DNA of 17,826 nucleotides from Bacillota bacterium (GTDB lineage Bacteria > Bacillota > Clostridia > Saccharofermentanales > Fastidiosipilaceae), in assembly GCA_023420715.1 (NCBI GenBank), contig JAEZVR010000109.1, forward strand, positions 1 through 17,826, given 5' to 3'. The first letter of the stretch is position 1. Each line of letters begins with the position of its first letter. The position numbers and the translations under genes were made by a program. The notes beneath the pieces were generated by a model. That model did not search any database and had not been told where the DNA came from. It worked only from the letters and a program-made list of their open reading frames with translations. Of the stretch, positions 1 to 8,048 are shown in pieces.

Positions 1-742
1 TTTGAATATATGCCCAAACATCTGTATAGTTCCCGCGCACATCGGAATGAATGATGCTTTCGTATATATCTCCTGAAATAAACCGCCCATCTGGTGCATA
101 ACGCAAAGCCACCGTTAAGGTCAACCGATCCACCTGAGGATTCAAACTGCAAATGCCATTTGACAATGCCGGCGGATGCATTGGGATAACCCGATCGACC
201 AGGTAGACTGATGTGCCACGCTCAATAGCAGCAAAATCGATTGGCGATCCTTCCGGAACATAATGTGTCACATCCGCAATATGCACATAGACCAAATGTT
301 CGCCATTCGGCAAAGCTTCATAAGATAAAGCATCATCTAAATCTTTGGCATCTAGTCCGTCAATGGTTAACGTCGGCAGACTGCGCAGATCCTTTCGACC
401 ACGCTGACATTCACTGGCAATCACCTCGTCTGTCACTTGAGCGGGCAAGGCACGCACCTGCTCTTGCACGGCTTCCGAAAACGAAGCCTGTAGACCGTAA
501 CGGTGCAAGATACTTTCGATCGCCACATCCGGGCGCGCCGGATCTCCCAAAACAGTCACAATTTTTCCGACCAGCTTTTGCTGGGGTCTTGGCTCTCCAG
601 CTTCGCACAGGACTAAAAAGCCAAAAGGGGCACCATTGAGGTGGTGCTCTGGAATCCAGATTTCTTGCACCGTTTTGGCGGATTGTACATCGACCACACC
701 ACCACGTTGATACGGATGAAGTATCCCAACATACGTTGCCAT
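1..742 (-). CDS. rnr: Ribonuclease R-like 3'-5' exoribonuclease (partial, C-terminus off the left edge)
   Basis: About 247 codons are visible. The family degrades structured RNA from the 3' end with two metal ions. Residues 126-138 form the RNB catalytic motif TIDGLDAKDLDDA; Asp128, Asp134, Asp136 and Asp137 have the spacing of the catalytic aspartates of E. coli RNase R. Further RNB blocks follow: VYVHIADVTHYV, then RGTSVYLVDRVIPMHPPALS and NGICSLNP. The start is well supported: ATG at 742 has an AGGAGG site at 751-756 with 8 nt spacing, and upstream in frame there is a stop with no other start codon between. The N-terminus is therefore short. Only one cold-shock-like domain (about residues 1-65) precedes RNB, and the helix-turn-helix and first cold-shock domain usual in RNase R are missing. 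A possible -10 (TATAAT on the minus strand, 791-796) lacks a good -35. RNase II is an alternative family name, but the sequence blocks look more like RNase R. Confidence 0.9.
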   Translation of the reverse strand, partial: MATYVGILHPYQRGGVVDVQSAKTVQEIWIPEHHLNGAPFGFLVLCEAGEPRPQQKLVGKIVTVLGDPARPDVAIESILHRYGLQASFSEAVQEQVRALPAQVTDEVIASECQRGRKDLRSLPTLTIDGLDAKDLDDALSYEALPNGEHLVYVHIADVTHYVPEGSPIDFAAIERGTSVYLVDRVIPMHPPALSNGICSLNPQVDRLTLTVALRYAPDGRFISGDIYESIIHSDVRGNYTDVWAYIQ

Positions 743-870
743 TTCTACGCCCTCCTTTGACTCATTGCATCTTCACTCATACACCATTAAATTATACGCT
801 GTATTGATTCATACGTCGCTCCCGTACGCCATTTCGCCTCATCAACAAACCAGGCTCACCTCAAAAGACT

Positions 871-937
871 TGATCGAAAAGTGCAGACGATCATAAAAAT
901 TTATCACCTTTTCAGCGATAATTATCGCGCATCGTCT
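871..937. repeat. Cluster of nested inverted repeats, possible operator
   Basis: Three inverted repeats overlap here. TGATCG (871-876) pairs with CGATCA (888-893). AGACGAT (885-891) pairs with ATCGTCT (931-937). Between those arms lies a perfect 14-bp palindrome, GCGATAATTATCGC (915-928). No T-run follows on either strand, so this does not look like an intrinsic terminator. Its position between divergent genes suggests a regulator binding site, but I recognise no known consensus. Confidence 0.45.
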
Positions 938-1097
938 TTCCTTACATATTTTTAGTTATTATTTGTGAAATCTGACAACAAAAATCGAATTTTCCTCTAA
1001 AAAGTACGTTTGTAATTGTTAGTTCAGCCCAAAATTATGATGTTTTTCTGAAAATATTATGTTATTTTTTTAAAGTCATTTGCTCTCTATTTGTGCC

Positions 1098-1180
1098 AAT
1101 TGTACCCATACGTCATTGGATTCAAGTAGGCGGCATCCAAATTACCGCCCCTCATACGGGCGAAAACAATTTTAGGGGGA
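1098..1180 (+). promoter_or_regulatory. Structured 5' leader of the symporter gene, possible translation switch
   Basis: AATTGT (1098-1103) can pair with ACAATT (1166-1171), enclosing two further hairpins: TTGGAT (1116-1121) with ATCCAA (1135-1140), and CGCCC (1146-1150) with GGGCG (1158-1162). This is a three-way-junction shape. CCCCT (1148-1152) can instead pair with AGGGG (1174-1178), which is the ribosome binding site, so the last hairpin and ribosome-site masking exclude each other. A third option pairs GGCGG (1129-1133) with CCGCC (1145-1149). The pairings are seen in the sequence; a regulatory role is inference, and I recognise no known riboswitch class. Confidence 0.35.
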
Positions 1181-1186
1181 AGACCG

Positions 1187-2830
1187 ATGACCTTTATCAT
1201 CATCAGCTTTATCTTTTTTACAGCTTTAGTCGCTGTCTTATCTTGGTATCGCACACGCAATGATAACCTCGACACCAAAGACGGCTATTTTTTGGCTGGA
1301 CGGAGCTTAACAGCACCTGTTATTGCCGGATCGCTCATGTTGACCAATTTATCCACCGAACAATTGGTTGGACAGGCAGGTCAAAGCTTTGCCACGAACA
1401 TGGGTCCCATCGCTTGGGAAGCCACCTCAGGCATCGCACTGATTATGCTGGCTTTAATCTTTTTGCCGCGTTACCTCAAACTCGGGGTAACCACCGTGCC
1501 GGAATTTTTAGAAAAGCGCTTCGACAGCACCGTTAAGCGAATCATTTCTGTCTTATTTCTTTTAAGCTATTTGCTCACCTATCTGCCAACTGTTCTCTAT
1601 TCTGGCGCACTTGTCTTCAATCAATTATTTGGTATCGATAAAGCCCTGGGAATCACACCCATTCAAGGTGTTGCGATCACCTCAACGCTAATCGGTATTG
1701 CCGGTGCCATTTATGCCATTTTTGGGGGACTTAAAGCGGTTGCGGTTTCAGATACAATCAACGGTGTCGGTCTATTAGTCGGGGGAATTATGCTCCCGGT
1801 TCTCACCCTCTTCCTGATTGGCAATGGCAATTTTATTCACGGTTTGGAAAATCTCTTCTCCGTATTGCCACACGATAAATTTAATGCAATCAATGCCGCA
1901 AATGCACAACCACCTATGATCCCATGGCCACTGCTCATCACTGGCATGGTGGTCAACAACATGTTTTATTGGTGCACCAACCAATCCATTATTCAACGCG
2001 CACTGGGGGCTAAGAATTTAAAAGAAGCGCAAAAAGGTGCGATGTTATGCGCCCTGCTCAAGCTGCTCACGCCGTTGTTTATTACGGGTTGTGGTCTCCT
2101 GGCTTTCTATTTGGCAAAACAAGGTATTTTTGCAGCCGATGTCATTGAACGTCTCAACGGACCAAACGGCTACGATTATGCCTATCCTGCACTCTTAATT
2201 CATGTCATTCCAAAACCCTTGCTCGGTTTCTTTGCAGCTGTTCTATTTGGTGCCATTCTCTCCTCTTTCAACTCCGCACTGAACAGCTCAATCACGCTAT
2301 ATACCTTAGACTTGCATCGACCACTCTTTAATCCAAATTGCTCTGATGCCCATTTGGTCAAGATCGGCAAACGCTTTGGTATTGGCCTTGCGCTATTGTC
2401 TTTCGTCGTCTCACCTTTTGTGAGCTATGCACCTTCGGGGCTGTATGATTTCTTGCAGTCTTGCTTCGGCTTTATTAATGTGCCCATCTTGGTTTCTGTT
2501 ATTTTAGGTATCAGCACCAAAAAAGTGCCGGCCCTTGCGCCAAAAGTCGGCTTAATTTCTCACGTCATTATATACAGCATCACGAAGTTCATCCCTTGGT
2601 TGCAGCAATTCCATTATTTATATGTTCTCTTTGTCCTGTTCTTATTGAACATTGCCGTCCAGCTCATCATTGGTCGAATTGTGCCTCGTGAAACAACTTA
2701 TGAATTTGAAGACAGCAAAGTGGTCGACATGACACCCTGGAAACACGGCAAAACCGTGGCGCTCATTATTGTGATTCTCATGGCAGCCATGTATATTCTC
2801 TTCTCGCCAATTGGTTTGGCAAAACCCTAA
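1187..2830 (+). CDS. Sodium:solute symporter family protein (SSS/SLC5), YidK-like
   Basis: This is a 547-residue polytopic membrane protein, predicted to take up an organic solute with Na+ across the cytoplasmic membrane. It has about 13-14 hydrophobic segments. The blocks GYFLAGRSLTAPVIAGSLML and TNLSTEQLVGQ near residues 34-63, then GGLKAVAVSDTINGVGLLVG, then FYWCTNQSIIQRALGAKNL, are those of the E. coli YidK branch of the SSS family (from memory of that family). The substrate of this branch is not known to me, although nearby SSS branches carry sugars. The start at 1187 follows an AGGGGGA ribosome site at 1174-1180, which may be masked by the leader structure. It is a single-gene unit with its own terminator. 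No catabolic gene lies next to it to suggest the substrate. Confidence 0.93.
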   Translation: MTFIIISFIFFTALVAVLSWYRTRNDNLDTKDGYFLAGRSLTAPVIAGSLMLTNLSTEQLVGQAGQSFATNMGPIAWEATSGIALIMLALIFLPRYLKLGVTTVPEFLEKRFDSTVKRIISVLFLLSYLLTYLPTVLYSGALVFNQLFGIDKALGITPIQGVAITSTLIGIAGAIYAIFGGLKAVAVSDTINGVGLLVGGIMLPVLTLFLIGNGNFIHGLENLFSVLPHDKFNAINAANAQPPMIPWPLLITGMVVNNMFYWCTNQSIIQRALGAKNLKEAQKGAMLCALLKLLTPLFITGCGLLAFYLAKQGIFAADVIERLNGPNGYDYAYPALLIHVIPKPLLGFFAAVLFGAILSSFNSALNSSITLYTLDLHRPLFNPNCSDAHLVKIGKRFGIGLALLSFVVSPFVSYAPSGLYDFLQSCFGFINVPILVSVILGISTKKVPALAPKVGLISHVIIYSITKFIPWLQQFHYLYVLFVLFLLNIAVQLIIGRIVPRETTYEFEDSKVVDMTPWKHGKTVALIIVILMAAMYILFSPIGLAKP

Positions 2831-2863
2831 TTTTAGACACGGCGTCTTAAATATTGTAAGATT

Positions 2864-2897
2864 TGACCATTCGACTCTGTCGAATGGTCATTTTTTA
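2864..2897 (+). terminator. Intrinsic terminator after the symporter gene
   Basis: A perfect 11-bp inverted repeat, TGACCATTCGA (2864-2874) and TCGAATGGTCA (2880-2890), with a 5-nt loop is followed by six T residues (2891-2896). It begins 33 bases after the symporter stop codon. Confidence 0.93.
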
Positions 2898-2933
2898 TCC
2901 AAATTGATGAATCACTAGATATAAATCATACCG

Positions 2934-4310
2934 ATGCAAATGCACCTCAAAAAACAGTCTAAATCACTTGCCTTAGATGTCTTAAACGATCCAATTCGCA
3001 AGGTACTCGTCCGCCTTGCTCTGCCGATTATGGCCACCTCCCTGATACAAATGGCCTACAACCTCACCGATATCTTTTGGGTGGGCAAGCTCGGTTCGTC
3101 TGCCGTTGCCGCAGTCGGCACGGGGGGCTTGTTTTTATGGCTGGCCGATAGTCTCATGCACTTAGCACGCATGGGCGGGCAAGTGCAAGCGGCTCAGGCC
3201 ATTGGGGCTGGAGATCTTTCACGGGCTCGCAAAGCGGGTGCCGTGGCCTTTCAAATTGGGATCAGTCTGGCACTCTTATTCGGCCTCATCATCCTACTTT
3301 TCCACCCCAAAATCATTCACTTTTTTCACTTTCAGTCACAAACCACCATCGATCAATCCCATACTTATCTAACCGTCACTGGCGGCCTCGTCGTCTTTTC
3401 GTACTGCGCCCGTATTTTTACCGGATTGATGACGGCTGCCGGCAATAGCAAAACACCTTTTCGTGTAACAGCCATTGGACTCATCTGCAATATGGTGCTG
3501 GATCCACTGCTCATTTTTGGCTTAAACCTGGGTGTATTAGGCGCCGCGCTGGCCACGGTTATTTCTCAGGCCTTTGTCGTTTTATTATTTTTTATCAACC
3601 GAAAATGTGTCTTATCCTTGCGTCGCCTAAAACTCTTCACCTGGCATCGAGGCCTCTATCGGCCCGTCTTGCGCGTGGGGATTCCAACCAGCCTCGAAAC
3701 GCTTTTTTATTCCGGCACATCCATTGTCATTTCGCATTTTGTCGCACGATATGGCGATTTTGCTGTGGCAGCACAACGTATTGGATCTCAAATCGAATCA
3801 TTATCCTGGCTCAGTGCAGAGGGCATGGCCAGTGCCGTCAATGCCTGTGTCGCTCAACATGTTGGCGCCAACATGCTCAAACGTGCCAATAAAGTGTACC
3901 GCTTGGCGCTCACCTACATGGGTATTATCGGCTTTCTAGCAACGCTGATTTTGTACTTTTTTGCCGATCCGCTCATGCGGCTCTTTGTCTGGGAACCCCA
4001 AACCATTCATATCGGTGCGCAATATCTGAGTATTCTAGCCATTTCCGAAATCTTCATGGGTTGGGAACTCATGAGTTATGGCGCATATGCGGGTTATGGC
4101 GACAGTTTAAAACCAGCACTCATCATTATGATTTTCACGGCCATTCGGATTCCTTTGGCCTTGTTGCTCACCAGCCATCTCCCCGATGTAAACGGCATTT
4201 GGTGGGCCATCACCATCAGCAGTATCTTAAAAGGCACGCTCCTGACAGCCTATTATCCTTTCTTTAGGAAACGCTTTGAACGCAAACGAACAGCCCTCAA
4301 AATGCCCTAA
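2934..4310 (+). CDS. MATE family multidrug/metabolite efflux protein
   Basis: This 458-residue protein has about 12 hydrophobic segments in two similar halves, as in MATE (NorM/DinF) antiporters, which export cationic drugs or metabolites using a Na+ or H+ gradient. Diagnostic stretches are RLALPIMATSLIQMAYNLTD (residues 28-46), IFWVGKLGSSAVAAVG, and the GGQVQAAQAIGAGDLSRA motif (81-98), with repeat-like counterparts in the second half (VGIPTSLETLFYSGTS). The substrate cannot be read from sequence. ATG 2934 is the first start after an in-frame stop (TAA 2922-2924), with a second ATG two codons on; neither has a clear ribosome binding site, so expression may be weak. The upstream terminator separates it from the symporter, yet I see no strong promoter in the 37 bases between them. 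It ends at a terminator shared with the convergent clpC. Confidence 0.93.
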   Translation: MQMHLKKQSKSLALDVLNDPIRKVLVRLALPIMATSLIQMAYNLTDIFWVGKLGSSAVAAVGTGGLFLWLADSLMHLARMGGQVQAAQAIGAGDLSRARKAGAVAFQIGISLALLFGLIILLFHPKIIHFFHFQSQTTIDQSHTYLTVTGGLVVFSYCARIFTGLMTAAGNSKTPFRVTAIGLICNMVLDPLLIFGLNLGVLGAALATVISQAFVVLLFFINRKCVLSLRRLKLFTWHRGLYRPVLRVGIPTSLETLFYSGTSIVISHFVARYGDFAVAAQRIGSQIESLSWLSAEGMASAVNACVAQHVGANMLKRANKVYRLALTYMGIIGFLATLILYFFADPLMRLFVWEPQTIHIGAQYLSILAISEIFMGWELMSYGAYAGYGDSLKPALIIMIFTAIRIPLALLLTSHLPDVNGIWWAITISSILKGTLLTAYYPFFRKRFERKRTALKMP

Positions 4311-4312
4311 CA

Positions 4313-4350
4313 AAAAAGCGCTACAAAGTCATTCCTTTGTAGCGCTTTAC
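4313..4350. terminator. Bidirectional intrinsic terminator between MATE gene and clpC
   Basis: A perfect 14-bp inverted repeat (4315-4328 and 4335-4348) with a 6-nt loop contains AGCGCTACAAAG and its complement. An A-run on the left and Ts closing the right arm let it serve both the plus-strand MATE gene and the minus-strand ctsR-mcsA-mcsB-clpC operon. Confidence 0.88.
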
Positions 4351-4362
4351 ACGAACTTCCCT

Positions 4363-6966
4363 TTATTCTACAGCTTCAGTTTGATTCGATGAATCAGCCT
4401 GAGGCGGTGTCGTCTCCACAGCCGAACCAAGTGGCAAAATCGGTTCTTCAACCTCGGCAGGCGATCTCAATTGAATCTGCTCTCCATCTGCCACAATGAC
4501 CACCGTATCCCCAGCTTTGACAGACCCATTTAACAATGCTTCGGAAAAAGCATCTTCGATCGTACTCTGAATTTCGCGGCGCAATGGTCTGGCACCATAT
4601 ACCGGATCATAACCGCGTTTTGCCAGCAACGCATTGGCGCCATCTGTCGTGGCCAAATCAATACCCAAATGTTTAGTCCGCGCCGCAAATTGCGCCAATA
4701 AGAGCATCACAATTTGCTTTAATGCCGCTTCATCCAACATATGGAAAAAAATGGTCTCATCCACACGGTTGATGAACTCTGGTCGGAAAGCCTTCTTTAA
4801 TTCCTCCAGCATCAAGGCTTTAGCCTCGTCATAACTGCGGCCACCGTAAAGATTGGAATCGCCGGCTTCGCCAGATTCGATAGACTGGCCAAAGCCCATT
4901 GGGCGTGCATTGCCACGCGTCAAATGTGAGGCTCCGATGTTCGAAGTCATAATAATGATGGTATTTTTAAAATCGACGGTACGTCCCTGTCCATCGGTTA
5001 AGCGACCATCATCCAAGACCTGTAATAAGGCATTTAAGACATCCGGATGCGCTTTTTCGATTTCGTCCAATAGAATGACGCTATAAGGTCTGCGACGCAC
5101 CTGTTCGGTTAACTGACCACCCTCGTCATAACCCACATAGCCTGGCGGAGAACCAATGAGCTTGCTCACCGAAAATTTCTCCATATATTCGGACATATCC
5201 AAGCGGACCAGGGCATCTTCTGAGCCAAACATCACCACAGCCAAAGCTTTGGCCAATTCCGTCTTACCCACACCCGTTGTGCCCATAAAAATAAATGAAC
5301 CTGCAGGGCGATTCGGATCTTTGAGCCCCAAACGACCCCGTCGGATTGCTTTTGCCAAAGCGACCACCGCTTCGTTCTGACCAATGACCCGTTCACTCAA
5401 TGCCTTTTCCAATTCCCGCAATTTTTCGGCATCGGTTTCTGTCAATTTTTGAACCGGAATCTTCGTCCAAGCCGAAACGATCTCAGCAATATGATCTGCC
5501 ATCAACGTGCTCTCTGCCTGATGACGATCGGATTGACTGCGAACAGCGGCCTCTTGTTCTGCCTTGAGTGACATTTCTTTGCTGCGCAATTCTGTTGCAC
5601 GCTCGTAGTCCTCTGCTTCAACCGCCTTTTGCTTGGCATCTAAAACCGCTTCCAATTCTGCCTTTAAGCGATCGACATCATCTGTGTTTGCCGTCTGAGC
5701 CAACCGCAATTTGGCGGCACCTTCGTCAATGAGATCAATCGCTTTATCGGGCAAAAACCGATCGCTGATATAGCGTTTAGATAACTTGACCGCCGCTTCA
5801 ATCGCATCATCGGAAATGGTCACACCATGATGTGTTTCATATTTCGATTTCAGCCCCTGTAAAATCTGAATGGCTTCCATTTCCGTCGGCTCATCCACTG
5901 TTACCACCTGGAACCGCCGTTCAAAGGCCGCATCTTTTTCGATATTTTGGCGATATTCTTGAATGGTCGTCGCACCAATAATTTGCAGCTGACCACGTGC
6001 CAACATGGGCTTTAACATATTGGCCGCATCCACAGCGCCTTCCGATTTTCCAGCACCGATAACCGTATGCAATTCATCGATGAACAAAATGATATTCTCA
6101 GCAGACTGCGCTTCTTCCAAACAGTCTTTGAGCCGTTCTTCAAATTCCCCACGGTATTTTGCACCGGCCAACAAACTACCCATATCAAGAGAAAATAAGC
6201 GTTGGTTTTTTAAAAACGCGGGTACATCACCTTGCACGATTTTCTGCGCCAGGCCTTCTGCAATTGCCGTTTTACCCACACCGGGTTCACCAATTAAAAC
6301 CGGGTTATTCTTCGTACGACGGCACAAAATCTGAATGACTCTAGCCACTTCCCGATCTCGGCCAATAATCGGATCAAAACCATCTTCTTGAGCAACCGCT
6401 GTCAAATCTCTGCCATAGGCGGATAAGGCTTTCAATTGCCCTTTTTGCGGTTTTTTAACTTTTTCGGGATGACCCTGAGTTTGTGTTTCAACGCCATCTG
6501 CCTCAAGCTGCTCTGCCAATTGCTGATTGAGTTTTTCGAGCAATTCACTCAAGGGTACATCCAATTGTTTTAACAAACGTGTCGCAACATTATTCCCTTC
6601 TCGTAAAATGGAAATCAGCATGTCTTGAGGGTACATCATCCCACGCCCCTCATGGCTCAACCGCTGAAAGGTTTCGTATACCACACGTCCTGTATTGGCT
6701 GTAATGCGCTGCAAAAAAGCATCTGTGCTCACACGTTTTAAATCCAATGCTTTGGAAGGACGGTTATGCAACTGATCTAACATCCCGATCAGACGATCAT
6801 AGTCCACCCCAAATTCGCCCAAGCAAACTGCCGTTGGTCCTGCTTCTGAATGTGCCATCGCCGCTAAAAGATGTTCCGTCCCAATGTAATTGACATCATA
6901 AGCCTCTGCCAAGGCATAAGCTCTAAACGTCACATATTGTAAATGTTCATTCAATCGAATCGACAT
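4363..6966 (-). CDS. clpC: ClpC, AAA+ unfoldase of the ClpCP protease
   Basis: ClpC unfolds arginine-phosphorylated or adaptor-delivered proteins and feeds them to ClpP. From the chosen start it has 867 residues. These comprise two Clp N-terminal repeats (about 1-145), an AAA1 module with Walker A GEPGVGKT (226-233) and Walker B LFIDE (294-298), a UVR-like middle segment (about 430-468, AEDYERATELR), an AAA2 module with Walker A GTTGVGKT (562-569) and Walker B ILLDE (631-635), and a MGFGQ loop (690-694) of the ClpP-docking type. I chose ATG at 6966 because an AGAGGAGG site lies 9 nt upstream; the open frame continues upstream into mcsB without such a site. It overlaps the mcsB end by 20 nt. 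The protein is about 50 residues longer than the usual 810-820, mainly through an acidic C-terminal tail and a longer N-domain linker. Confidence 0.96.
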   Translation of the reverse strand: MSIRLNEHLQYVTFRAYALAEAYDVNYIGTEHLLAAMAHSEAGPTAVCLGEFGVDYDRLIGMLDQLHNRPSKALDLKRVSTDAFLQRITANTGRVVYETFQRLSHEGRGMMYPQDMLISILREGNNVATRLLKQLDVPLSELLEKLNQQLAEQLEADGVETQTQGHPEKVKKPQKGQLKALSAYGRDLTAVAQEDGFDPIIGRDREVARVIQILCRRTKNNPVLIGEPGVGKTAIAEGLAQKIVQGDVPAFLKNQRLFSLDMGSLLAGAKYRGEFEERLKDCLEEAQSAENIILFIDELHTVIGAGKSEGAVDAANMLKPMLARGQLQIIGATTIQEYRQNIEKDAAFERRFQVVTVDEPTEMEAIQILQGLKSKYETHHGVTISDDAIEAAVKLSKRYISDRFLPDKAIDLIDEGAAKLRLAQTANTDDVDRLKAELEAVLDAKQKAVEAEDYERATELRSKEMSLKAEQEAAVRSQSDRHQAESTLMADHIAEIVSAWTKIPVQKLTETDAEKLRELEKALSERVIGQNEAVVALAKAIRRGRLGLKDPNRPAGSFIFMGTTGVGKTELAKALAVVMFGSEDALVRLDMSEYMEKFSVSKLIGSPPGYVGYDEGGQLTEQVRRRPYSVILLDEIEKAHPDVLNALLQVLDDGRLTDGQGRTVDFKNTIIIMTSNIGASHLTRGNARPMGFGQSIESGEAGDSNLYGGRSYDEAKALMLEELKKAFRPEFINRVDETIFFHMLDEAALKQIVMLLLAQFAARTKHLGIDLATTDGANALLAKRGYDPVYGARPLRREIQSTIEDAFSEALLNGSVKAGDTVVIVADGEQIQLRSPAEVEEPILPLGSAVETTPPQADSSNQTEAVE

Positions 6967-8047
6967 GTTCTTCATCCTCCTCTTGAATACAAAGTCCATT
7001 TTGAATTGCCGTACGTATCCATGTTGCACGGGCAAAATCTCGTTCCTGTTCACTTAACGGCCGTTTCGCCTGTCGCTGCAATTCACCACTGCCAAGCCCC
7101 ATTAAGACGGTTTTAATCCATTGACTTTCTGCTGTTGTATCTGTCTCTTGGAGCCACCCCAATTCAATCATCAGAGCCAAATCTGACAAGCGGCTCCGGG
7201 CCTCTTGCGTACTGATTTGTCTGGCATAGCGCAGCACACCTAAGTTGCGGTACAGTTTATCTTTTAAGTCAAAAGACGCCTGCTTGGCCAGCCATTCACG
7301 ATAATGTCTTTCTAAGCGAATCACTTCCGTGGTCAGTTGTTCCATATGACTTAAAATCGTCTGTTCGCTTAATCCGAGTGTCGTCTGATTTGACAATTGA
7401 TATAAACACCCTTCTGCACGGCTATGTTCACCATAAGCGCCTCTTAAAGTGAAGTTAAACTGTTCAACATTCCGCTTAAATGCTTGGATCTTTTGACAAG
7501 CGGTCAATGCCGGCAAATGCAGGAGCACCGATGCGCGCATGCCCGTCCCGAGATTGGTCGGACAAGCAGTCAAAAAACCAAAGGTTTGATCATAGGCCAG
7601 CGCCAATTTTTCACCCAATAAGGTCGCCAATCGGTCGGCCTCCACATAAGCTGCCATCAAATCCAAACCCGGCCGCATGGATTGAATCCGCAAATGATCT
7701 TCATCCCCAATCAAGATGGAAGCAGCTTCATCCTGGCGAATCATCAACCGCCCCATTTGTCCCTGATGTCTGCGATGAAACTGAACCAAATCCTCACTGA
7801 TCAAGCGTTTTTCGACCAGCGATGCCAGATTGGCCTCGTCGAGATCGCCTAACACCACATTCTGATAAGCCGTTTGCATCTGGGCATTCGCCTCAAACAA
7901 GGCCTGTTCAATTTTGGATTCGATCCGCTGAGCATCTTCGATCTGCATCGCATCCGGAAAAGGCTCATGTGCCAAATTCCGTGCCAATCTAACCCTGCTT
8001 GAAAGGACAACATCGCTCGAAGGGCCTTTGTCTGTATACCACCGCAT
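6947..8047 (-). CDS. mcsB: McsB, protein arginine kinase
   Basis: McsB uses ATP to phosphorylate arginine residues, marking proteins (including CtsR) for ClpCP. The 366 residues carry the guanido-kinase landmarks: SSRVRLARN (16-24, nucleotide binding), GDEDHLRIQ with Glu116, CPTNLGTGMRASV with Cys162, and RGAYGEHS with Glu207. These match the catalytic Glu and Cys positions known from Bacillus/Geobacillus McsB. RDFARA at 336-341 matches the RDxxRA allosteric phospho-arginine pocket, so activation by phospho-arginine is probably retained. The start at 8047 has an AGGAGG site 9 nt upstream and sits one base after the mcsA stop, implying tight translational coupling. Its 3' end carries the clpC ribosome binding site. 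Context fixes it as McsB rather than a metabolic arginine or creatine kinase. Confidence 0.96.
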   Translation of the reverse strand: MRWYTDKGPSSDVVLSSRVRLARNLAHEPFPDAMQIEDAQRIESKIEQALFEANAQMQTAYQNVVLGDLDEANLASLVEKRLISEDLVQFHRRHQGQMGRLMIRQDEAASILIGDEDHLRIQSMRPGLDLMAAYVEADRLATLLGEKLALAYDQTFGFLTACPTNLGTGMRASVLLHLPALTACQKIQAFKRNVEQFNFTLRGAYGEHSRAEGCLYQLSNQTTLGLSEQTILSHMEQLTTEVIRLERHYREWLAKQASFDLKDKLYRNLGVLRYARQISTQEARSRLSDLALMIELGWLQETDTTAESQWIKTVLMGLGSGELQRQAKRPLSEQERDFARATWIRTAIQNGLCIQEEDEEHVDSIE

Positions 8048-8048
8048 T

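Larger units (their letters stand above)
743..1186. other. AT-rich divergent intergenic region between rnr and the symporter gene
   Basis: These 444 bases hold no convincing protein gene. The rnr end has the rnr ribosome binding site and a possible -10 (791-796). The middle holds nested inverted repeats (871-937). The stretch from about 940 to 1085 is strongly AT-rich with several TATTAT- or TATGAT-like hexamers, but no -35/-10 pair with good spacing, so I do not call a promoter. The last 90 bases look like a folded mRNA leader. Confidence 0.7.

Noticed and set aside
241..639. A 132-codon plus-strand frame opposite rnr
   Set aside because: It lies antisense to conserved RNase R motifs, has no ribosome site, and its composition looks like a shadow.
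985..1001. A possible CcpA catabolite-repression (cre) site upstream of the symporter, starting TGAAATCTGACAACA
   Set aside because: The central CG and the final CA of the cre consensus do not match when aligned; too weak to call.
950..1085. A sigma-A promoter for the symporter gene among several TATTAT/TATGAT hexamers
   Set aside because: None has a reasonable -35 at 16-18 bases; AT-rich sequence produces such hexamers by chance.
3605..3939. Overlapping plus-strand open frames inside the MATE gene
   Set aside because: They are out-of-frame shadows of a clear MATE protein, without ribosome sites or recognisable domains.
6967..7053. A clpC start 29 codons earlier, inside mcsB
   Set aside because: The frame is open, but there is no ribosome site there, whereas AGAGGAGG lies 9 nt before ATG 6966 and ClpC homologues begin at about this point.
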